Below are positions 6,129 through 10,077 of a DNA stretch of 10,077 bases, piece by piece. The DNA comes from Planctomycetales bacterium. GTDB lineage: Bacteria > Planctomycetota > Planctomycetia > Pirellulales > Thermoguttaceae. Location: positions 1 through 10,077 of the forward strand of contig SKJM01000379.1 in the NCBI GenBank assembly GCA_007122045.1. Direction: 5' to 3'. Within the stretch, counting starts at the first letter, position 1, and every line of letters begins with the position of its first letter. The position numbers and the translations under genes are program-made. The notes below the pieces were generated by a model, which was not told the DNA's origin, ran no database searches, and was given only the letters and a program-made list of their open reading frames with translations.

Positions 6129-8429
6129 TCAGGGGCCGGCGCTGCCGCCGTTGCCTTCCACGGGAAGCACGAACCGGTAGATGCTCGTGGTGCGATCGTC
6201 GGGGCCGGCGATCGGCTCGCCGCCGCGCAGGATCTCAGCGGCGGGGCGGGCCCGGCCGTCGTGTTCGATGCGGCCGACCAGGATGGCCCGATCGGCCTTC
6301 AGCAGGCTGCTGAAGTCGATGAACGGCTGGTAGGCATTCGACAGGTCGGTGTACCGCGAGCCGCCGGCGGCTTCGTGGAACAGCATGATGTTGAGGATAT
6401 AGTCGGGATCGACGCTGGCGCGGTCGTAGGGTGTGATGCGCTGGCGCAGCGTTTTTTCCTCCTGCACGTACCTCCGCCCGGTGAGCACGGTCCTCAACTC
6501 GCTGCGCGGCGCATGGGCGGTCAGCAGGAAGGTTTCGCCCGGGGCCAATTCGCCCAGCCGGTAGGCCCAGCCGCGGTACGCGAGCAGGCAGTCGGTCAGC
6601 GCCACGTCGAGCAGGTTCCGGATGGTACCCGCCGGCGCGTCGTCGACCTCGGCCAGGTCGGCGGCCAGGGTTTCCGGGGCGGCGGCCTGCCATCGGGCGG
6701 TGAAACTCTTCGTCGACCAGGCCTGGATCGGCACGTCGCGCATGGCGCTGAGACCGGGCGTGAAGGAGTAGGCATCGGTCCAAAGCAGCGGGCCCTGCGC
6801 CCGCGGGTTCATGCCTCCCAGCGCCCGGCCGGGCAGGCCCAACCAGCCCATGAGGCTTTCGGGACCGCGGCCTTCGGTCGCGGCCGCCCCGCCCAGGTCG
6901 AACGGCGGTCGCGGGGCCAGGGCCAGGTCGAAGGCGTCTACCCGCGGGCTGAACAGGTTGAACCACGCCGTGCCGCGCACCCGCCCGGTGGCCACGTCCA
7001 CGTCGACCACTTCGGCCTGGTTCATCCGAAGCTCGTCGCCCTTCAGCCAATGGGCCGCGGCGTACGCCGCCAGGCTGACGGCCACGACCGCGGCGGGGAA
7101 CGTGATCCAGGTCAGTTCCATGCGCCGCAGGACACGCTTCAGGAGGAAATAGTCGCCGGGGCCGATCATCGCGATGTACACCACAATGGCCGCGGCCACC
7201 AAGCCGAACGGCACCACGCGCACGCCCTCGAACTGGTCGAGCGCCCCGCGAAGCTGCCCGCTGAGGTCGTCGTATCCGTAACGCATGACCGCGAAGTCCT
7301 GCTCCTGGTCGTCGCGCCGGGTCGCCGGCAGGTCGAGCAGCTTCGCCAACAAGCGGGGGCGGTCCTTCCACCGGCTCAGCGGCGGCTGATCGAGGTCGGC
7401 GGCGACGAAAAGGACCTGCCCGAAACCCCGCGCCGTGCGCACCACCAGCGGCAGGTCGGCCTCGCGGGCCTCGACCACTCCGCGCACCTCCACGAGGCGA
7501 GGTACCCGCAGCGGTTCGGGCCGTTGCGGGTCGGCCGCGGGCGCCGTCCCGCCGGCATAAGTCTCCAGCGCCGCCAGGCGCCGCAAGGAAACCATCTCGG
7601 CCAGCGTGCCGGGGGCAAAGCGGGCGAGCGGGGCGCCCGGGGCCAGCATCTCCTCGCCCGAGCGGCCCACGCAGAACACCAGCCGGCCTCCCAGCCGCAC
7701 CCAGCGATCGAGCGCTTCGACTCGATCGTCGGTCGGGGTGAGATCGTCCCAAAGACCGGGGCGGCTGGTCGAAAGCACCACAGCCTCGACCCCTTCGTAC
7801 CCGTACCAACGGTCGGGCAACTGGCCGCAGTCGGGCAGGTGGGCGGTCACGTCTTCGCGTGCTGACTCGCCACGGCGCAACGCAACCGAGTGGTCAACCT
7901 CCGCCTCCCCGACCGACACGATCAGCGGCTGCAAGGCGGGCATCGCCGGCAGAAACCGCACCGCGCCGGCCTCGGCGCCCGCTTCGAACTCGCGTCGGGC
8001 GGCCACGCGCCCCTCGACCACAAACTCGGCCGTCAGCGTGCTGTGGATCCGCCCGAAGCGGACGTAAAGCCGTTGGGTGGCTGTGCGGCCGGGCAGTACG
8101 ACGCACGGCTCGTCGGGCGGGGTGACCACGCGGCTGGGTACGCCGTCGCCGTCGGCCACCGTCAGGCGGACCTGCCCCGCCTGCCGCTGGGCCCCGCCCC
8201 GCAGCGTCACCTCGACCGGGGTCCACACGCCGGCCTTGTAGCGGTCGGCGAACCCGACGCGGAGGCCAACGAACTCCGTGCGGGCGGTGTCTGTGGTTTT
8301 TGCGTCTGCGGGGTTGCTTCCGGAGAGTGCTTGTCCTCCCGCCACAGAGGGGCTTCCCCCTGGTTCAGATGCGCGCGCCGCGACGGCCGACAGCATGAGC
8401 ATCAATAGGCAACCAAGGACGCGCGTCAT
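6129..8429 (-). CDS. Membrane-anchored protein with GATase-like and beta domains, ABC-linked
   Basis: The 766-residue protein has an N-terminal signal sequence (MTRVLGCLLMLMLSAVAARA). A beta-rich region covers about 50-150. A glutamine-amidotransferase-like (flavodoxin-type) fold covers about 165-345, with LPDRWYGYEGVEAVVLS and WVRLGGRLVFCVG and no clear catalytic triad. Two membrane helices follow at about 405-424 and 441-461, joined by the characteristic GPGDYFLLKR and an RMELTWITFP loop; the remaining 300 residues form a second soluble region. Similar planctomycete proteins are encoded beside ABC ATPases, so a role as an accessory or membrane partner in an export complex is inferred, much as GldG accompanies GldA. 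The start is set by the ATGA overlap with the mazG-like stop (8426-8429). An in-frame opening extends upstream to 8957 but runs through the mazG-like gene and is not used. Confidence 0.85.
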   Translation of the reverse strand: MTRVLGCLLMLMLSAVAARASEPGGSPSVAGGQALSGSNPADAKTTDTARTEFVGLRVGFADRYKAGVWTPVEVTLRGGAQRQAGQVRLTVADGDGVPSRVVTPPDEPCVVLPGRTATQRLYVRFGRIHSTLTAEFVVEGRVAARREFEAGAEAGAVRFLPAMPALQPLIVSVGEAEVDHSVALRRGESAREDVTAHLPDCGQLPDRWYGYEGVEAVVLSTSRPGLWDDLTPTDDRVEALDRWVRLGGRLVFCVGRSGEEMLAPGAPLARFAPGTLAEMVSLRRLAALETYAGGTAPAADPQRPEPLRVPRLVEVRGVVEAREADLPLVVRTARGFGQVLFVAADLDQPPLSRWKDRPRLLAKLLDLPATRRDDQEQDFAVMRYGYDDLSGQLRGALDQFEGVRVVPFGLVAAAIVVYIAMIGPGDYFLLKRVLRRMELTWITFPAAVVAVSLAAYAAAHWLKGDELRMNQAEVVDVDVATGRVRGTAWFNLFSPRVDAFDLALAPRPPFDLGGAAATEGRGPESLMGWLGLPGRALGGMNPRAQGPLLWTDAYSFTPGLSAMRDVPIQAWSTKSFTARWQAAAPETLAADLAEVDDAPAGTIRNLLDVALTDCLLAYRGWAYRLGELAPGETFLLTAHAPRSELRTVLTGRRYVQEEKTLRQRITPYDRASVDPDYILNIMLFHEAAGGSRYTDLSNAYQPFIDFSSLLKADRAILVGRIEHDGRARPAAEILRGGEPIAGPDDRTTSIYRFVLPVEGNGGSAGP

Positions 8430-8773
8430 GGTTTCCCCGCATCGGGACACTCGCAGGCGAACCGGCGGCAACCGGGGCAGCCCGCCCCGTACTTCGCGGC
8501 CACGGCCGCGTTGAGGTCGACGCCCGCCACGTTTGCAATCGTGACCAGCCAGGCCAGCACGTCGGCAAACTCCTCGGCCTGCTGCTCGGGCGTGCCGTCG
8601 CGCAGGGCCGACGCCAACTCGCCCACCTCCTCGATCAGCCACATGAAGGTGCCGTCGATGCCTCGAGCGACGTCTTTCTCCATATACATGCGGCGGATGA
8701 GCGCCTGGAAATCGGCCAGCGTAATCGGCGGGTGGGCCGGCGACTCGGATGCCGGTTCCGGCCGGTTCGGCAT
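8426..8773 (-). CDS. MazG-like nucleotide pyrophosphohydrolase with Cys-rich tail
   Basis: The 115-residue protein carries the all-alpha MazG core: EEVGE (48-52) and EEFAD (67-71) supply the acidic ExxE and ExxD residues that bind magnesium, within helices typical of NTP pyrophosphohydrolases. Such enzymes hydrolyse (d)NTPs to monophosphates and pyrophosphate, clearing damaged nucleotides. The single short domain matches the dimeric or tetrameric MazG/iMazG class rather than the two-domain E. coli MazG. After KYG comes a cysteine cluster (C99, C102, C107, C109) that may bind metal. The first 18 residues are a Pro-rich extension. The start is ATG 8773; a TTG at 8797 is an alternative, and neither has a clear ribosome binding site. 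The stop overlaps the next start by 4 nt. Confidence 0.88.
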   Translation of the reverse strand: MPNRPEPASESPAHPPITLADFQALIRRMYMEKDVARGIDGTFMWLIEEVGELASALRDGTPEQQAEEFADVLAWLVTIANVAGVDLNAAVAAKYGAGCPGCRRFACECPDAGKP

Positions 8774-9085
8774 TGTCGATGGAGGAGTATCTGGCAAAGC
8801 GGTCTTTCTGCAATCTGCTGCGGTCCGGGGCCGCGAGGGAACCGGCCCACCGTCGTCGGAAACGGGAACGATTTCCCGCGCCGGGGAGGAAAGTCGAACA
8901 GACGGCCATTCCCCCCTTTTGCGGCATCAATGGACCAGAGCAGGGCACGACGGGCACTGCTGCCGAGACGGCCTGATGGGGGGTTCTGCCCCAAGCGAGT
9001 CCGTCGCCTCTTGCTCCGCCCCAATGCCGGCGCTTTGAACCCTGGTACGAATAGCCGGGGGAAACGGTTCATTCACCACCTATTC

Positions 9086-9115
9086 AATATACAACACGGG
9101 AGCACCCTTCGGCAA
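9086..9115 (-). promoter_or_regulatory. Candidate promoter of the mazG unit
   Basis: On the minus strand TTGCCG (plus 9110-9115) is followed after 18 nt by TATATT (plus 9086-9091). Transcription would start near 9079, giving a leader of about 300 nt before the mazG-like ATG. The -35 overlaps the inverted repeat at 9102-9140. Confidence 0.35.
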
Positions 9116-9140
9116 CCACCCGAGTGGTTCGTGGCGGTGC
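9102..9140. repeat. Nested inverted repeat
   Basis: An outer arm GCACC (9102-9106) pairs with GGTGC (9136-9140), and an inner arm AACCAC (9114-9119) with GTGGTT (9124-9129) around a 4-nt loop. CCGAGTGG occurs at 9120-9127 and again at 9140-9147. It overlaps the -35 of the candidate mazG promoter, so it may be an operator; this is inferred. Confidence 0.4.
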
Positions 9141-9183
9141 CGAGTGGCGAGCGACGCAATTCGTTCCGCTGGCTTTGATCGGT

Positions 9184-9210
9184 GAAGGGACAGAAGGGAC
9201 GGAAAGGCCC
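9184..9210. repeat. Degenerate 9-bp tandem repeat, three units
   Basis: GAAGGGACA (9184-9192), GAAGGGACG (9193-9201) and the weaker GAAAGGCCC (9202-9210) follow one another. No function is visible. Confidence 0.5.
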
Positions 9211-9249
9211 AAAAGAGGGGGCTGGAGCCGGGTGGGAGCTGCGGTAACG

Positions 9250-9278
9250 TGGATGCTCATTGGGAGGGCTGGTATAAT
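9250..9278 (+). promoter_or_regulatory. Extended -10 promoter of the toxin-antitoxin pair
   Basis: A perfect TATAAT (9273-9278) is preceded by TG one base upstream (TGG, 9270-9272), forming an extended -10. The -35 (TGGATG at 9250-9255, 17-nt spacer) is poor, as expected for this promoter class. Transcription would start near 9285, inside the ribosome binding site. Confidence 0.6.
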
Positions 9279-9283
9279 TTCCG

Positions 9284-9290
9284 AAGGAGG
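9284..9290 (+). promoter_or_regulatory. Ribosome binding site fixing the antitoxin start
   Basis: AAGGAGG, the full consensus, lies 7 nt before ATG 9298. This places the start here rather than at the in-frame GTG at 9124. Confidence 0.85.
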
Positions 9291-9297
9291 TGTTGTC

Positions 9298-9549
9298 ATG
9301 CCGACATACGAAACATTGCTTGCAGACGCCACGCAACTGCCGCTGGCGGATCGGATCCGGTTAATCGACGAGATCTGGGACACGTTCCCCGACGACTCCC
9401 TGCCGCCGTTAAGTGATGAGTGGGTTGCGGAGATTGAGCGACGCTCGGCCGAGTACGATGCGGGTTCGGCCGAAACCGTCTCGTGGGAGCGGGTGAAGGC
9501 CGATGCGCTGCGCCGGATAGGAATGGCCGTGCCGGATGCCTCCCATTGA
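9298..9549 (+). CDS. Antitoxin of PF09720 / TIGR02574 type
   Basis: The 83-residue protein has the family pattern of putative addiction module components: a helical opening (ETLLADATQLPLADRIRLID), then EIWDTFPDD with the conserved shift into SLPPLSDEW, and a charged helical C-terminal half (EWVAEIERRSAEYDAG, VSWERVKADALRR). It is short, acidic and paired with a RelE/ParE-like toxin gene that starts 14 nt before its stop, the usual antitoxin-first order. It should bind and neutralise the toxin through its C-terminal half and may repress its own promoter, though no DNA-binding fold is evident. The start is set by the consensus ribosome binding site at 9284-9290. The open frame continues upstream to 9124, but that part has no coding character. 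Confidence 0.92.
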   Translation: MPTYETLLADATQLPLADRIRLIDEIWDTFPDDSLPPLSDEWVAEIERRSAEYDAGSAETVSWERVKADALRRIGMAVPDASH

Positions 9550-9865
9550 CTACCTTCCCGGCGCACGCCGCGATTTTGACGAATCGTTTGACTGGTATGC
9601 CCAAAGAAGCACGCACGTTGCGGTGCGCTTTGCGGCGGCGGTGGAGGCGGCCCTGGACAGGGTTGCCGCTAGTCCAACCCAATTCGCAAGCCCCGACGGT
9701 ACTCATCGAGAGTGCCCGGTGAAGAAGTTCCCCTTTCGCATCGTCTACCGGCACGTCGAGAATCGGGTGCTGGTCGTCGCGATTGCCCATGCAAAACGAC
9801 GGCCTGGGTATTGGCGTGATCGAAACGCATCCGCGTCCGAACCGTCGGATGGATCGGGTACATAA
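9536..9865 (+). CDS. RelE/ParE-family toxin
   Basis: The 109-residue protein follows the compact alpha/beta pattern of PF05016. Two N-terminal helices (ARRDFDESFDWY, VAVRFAAAVEAALDRV) come first, then a loop with SPTQF, then beta strands KKFPFRIVYRH (64-73) and RVLVVAIAHAKRRPGYW (77-93). The FPFRIVY and AHAKRRPGYW segments are typical of this group. RelE-type members cut mRNA on the ribosome and ParE-type members poison gyrase; the sequence alone does not settle which applies. The last 15 residues (NASASEPSDGSGT region) look like a disordered extension. The start ATG lies inside the antitoxin gene (14-nt overlap), so translation is coupled. The gene ends 14 nt before the convergent HAD phosphatase gene, and no terminator is seen between them. 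Confidence 0.9.
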   Translation: MPPIDYLPGARRDFDESFDWYAQRSTHVAVRFAAAVEAALDRVAASPTQFASPDGTHRECPVKKFPFRIVYRHVENRVLVVAIAHAKRRPGYWRDRNASASEPSDGSGT

Positions 9866-9879
9866 AATGCGCGGCCCCC

Positions 9880-10077
9880 TCACCCCAGCAACCACCCGAC
9901 CACCTCCACCAGCCCGTCATGCTCCTGCGCGGGAGCGATGCGGGCGGCGGCGGCTTTGACGCTGGGCAGCGCGTTGCCCATGGCTACCCCGAGCCCCGCC
10001 GCGCGGATCATCGGAATGTCGTTCACGTCGTCGCCGACGGCGCAGATGTCGCTGTCGGCTATCTGCCATTGGCGGGC
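9880..10077 (-). CDS. Cof-type HAD hydrolase, C-terminal end only
   Basis: The last 65 codons of a gene that enters from the right edge; stop TGA at 9880-9882. The visible part contains GDDVNDIPMIRAAGLGVAMG (residues 15-34 of the fragment), the HAD motif IV region in which two aspartates (GDDxND) bind magnesium, followed by NALPSVKAAA and a C-terminal EHDGLVEVV. This is the signature of Cof/HAD-IIB phosphatases, which dephosphorylate sugar phosphates and similar small metabolites in the cytoplasm. The nucleophile motif and cap domain lie outside the window, so the substrate cannot be guessed. The gene is convergent with the toxin gene. Confidence 0.93.
   Translation of the reverse strand, partial: ARQWQIADSDICAVGDDVNDIPMIRAAGLGVAMGNALPSVKAAAARIAPAQEHDGLVEVVGWLLG

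Larger units (their letters stand above)
8774..9297. other. Non-coding region between the divergent mazG unit and toxin-antitoxin pair
   Basis: No gene is supported. It holds a candidate minus-strand promoter (9086-9115) and two stem-loops in the resulting mazG leader (8821-8852, GGGCCG/CGGCCC with an outer CGGT/ACCG, and 8863-8878, CGGGAA/TTCCCG with a 4-nt loop). It also holds a nested inverted repeat (9102-9140), a 9-bp tandem repeat (9184-9210) and the antitoxin promoter with its ribosome binding site (9250-9290). Confidence 0.6.

Noticed and set aside
4909..6180. Long plus-strand open frame opposite the ABC ATPase
   Set aside because: It is rich in His, Gln, Gly and Val in the pattern of an antisense shadow of a GC-rich gene, while the minus strand carries all the ABC motifs.
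6261..7865. 534-codon plus-strand open frame opposite the membrane protein gene
   Set aside because: Antisense shadow with low-complexity composition; the minus-strand protein has a signal peptide, membrane helices and operon spacing.
8886..8895. GAGGAAAGTC, the opening of the RNase P RNA conserved region I
   Set aside because: The match stops after ten bases, and the other conserved RNase P segments are not found at the expected distances on this strand.
8430..8957. Upstream extension of the membrane protein frame to 942 codons
   Set aside because: It runs through the mazG-like gene in another frame, has no signal peptide at its start, and translates to Arg/Gly-rich text typical of a GC-rich shadow. 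The ATGA overlap and signal peptide at 8429 mark the true start.
9124..9297. Upstream in-frame start of the antitoxin
   Set aside because: The consensus ribosome binding site and the family's usual N-terminus both point to ATG 9298; the extra codons cross the promoter and a tandem repeat.
1..10077. CRISPR array, tRNA, rRNA, insertion sequence or integrase
   Set aside because: No regularly spaced repeats, tRNA cloverleaf, rRNA signature or transposase/integrase motifs were seen by eye on either strand.

Overview
The window is a GC-rich stretch of bacterial chromosome that most resembles Planctomycetota (Pirellulales-type). This rests on three things: a large secreted/membrane protein with a GPGDYFLLKR segment beside an ABC ATPase, a MazG-like protein ending in a CPGC...CEC tail, and secreted proteins with planctomycete-like signal peptides. 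The taxonomic call is an inference from gene content, with no search behind it.

Layout from left to right. (1) Bases 1-666, minus strand: the start of a secreted TPR protein with an acidic, proline-rich tail, running off the left edge. (2) Bases 667-1450: a long non-coding stretch holding a probable minus-strand promoter, several stem-loops, a densely structured segment (1212-1382) and a good sigma70-type promoter (1389-1418). (3) Bases 1451-3685, plus strand: a secreted protein of unknown function, a possible 12-codon leader peptide, rpmA (ribosomal protein L27) and obg (ribosome-assembly GTPase). (4) Bases 3710-8773, minus strand: five closely spaced or overlapping genes that read as one transcription unit in the order mazG-like, 766-residue membrane protein, ABC ATPase, AAA ATPase of the COG3950 type, and an overlapping 90-residue protein with no recognised family. 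(5) Bases 8774-9297: a non-coding stretch between divergent units, with a candidate promoter for the mazG unit, stem-loops and a 9-bp tandem repeat. (6) Bases 9298-9865, plus strand: a type II toxin-antitoxin pair (PF09720-like antitoxin, RelE/ParE-like toxin). (7) Bases 9880-10077, minus strand: the C-terminal end of a Cof-type HAD phosphatase, running off the right edge.

How the genes work together. L27 and Obg form the usual ribosome pair, but rplU is not next to them. The mazG-like gene, the membrane protein and the ABC ATPase are tightly packed (4-nt overlap, then a 20-nt gap) and are probably co-expressed; no ABC permease is visible. The last two genes of that unit have clearly lower GC in sampled lines (about 50-63%, against about 70% in the ABC and membrane genes). 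They look like a small acquired cassette of the kind often seen in anti-phage or stress systems, although no known effector domain is visible. The most interesting items are this two-gene cassette, the structured segment with a possible pseudoknot before the 1451 gene, and the possible leader peptide in front of rpmA.
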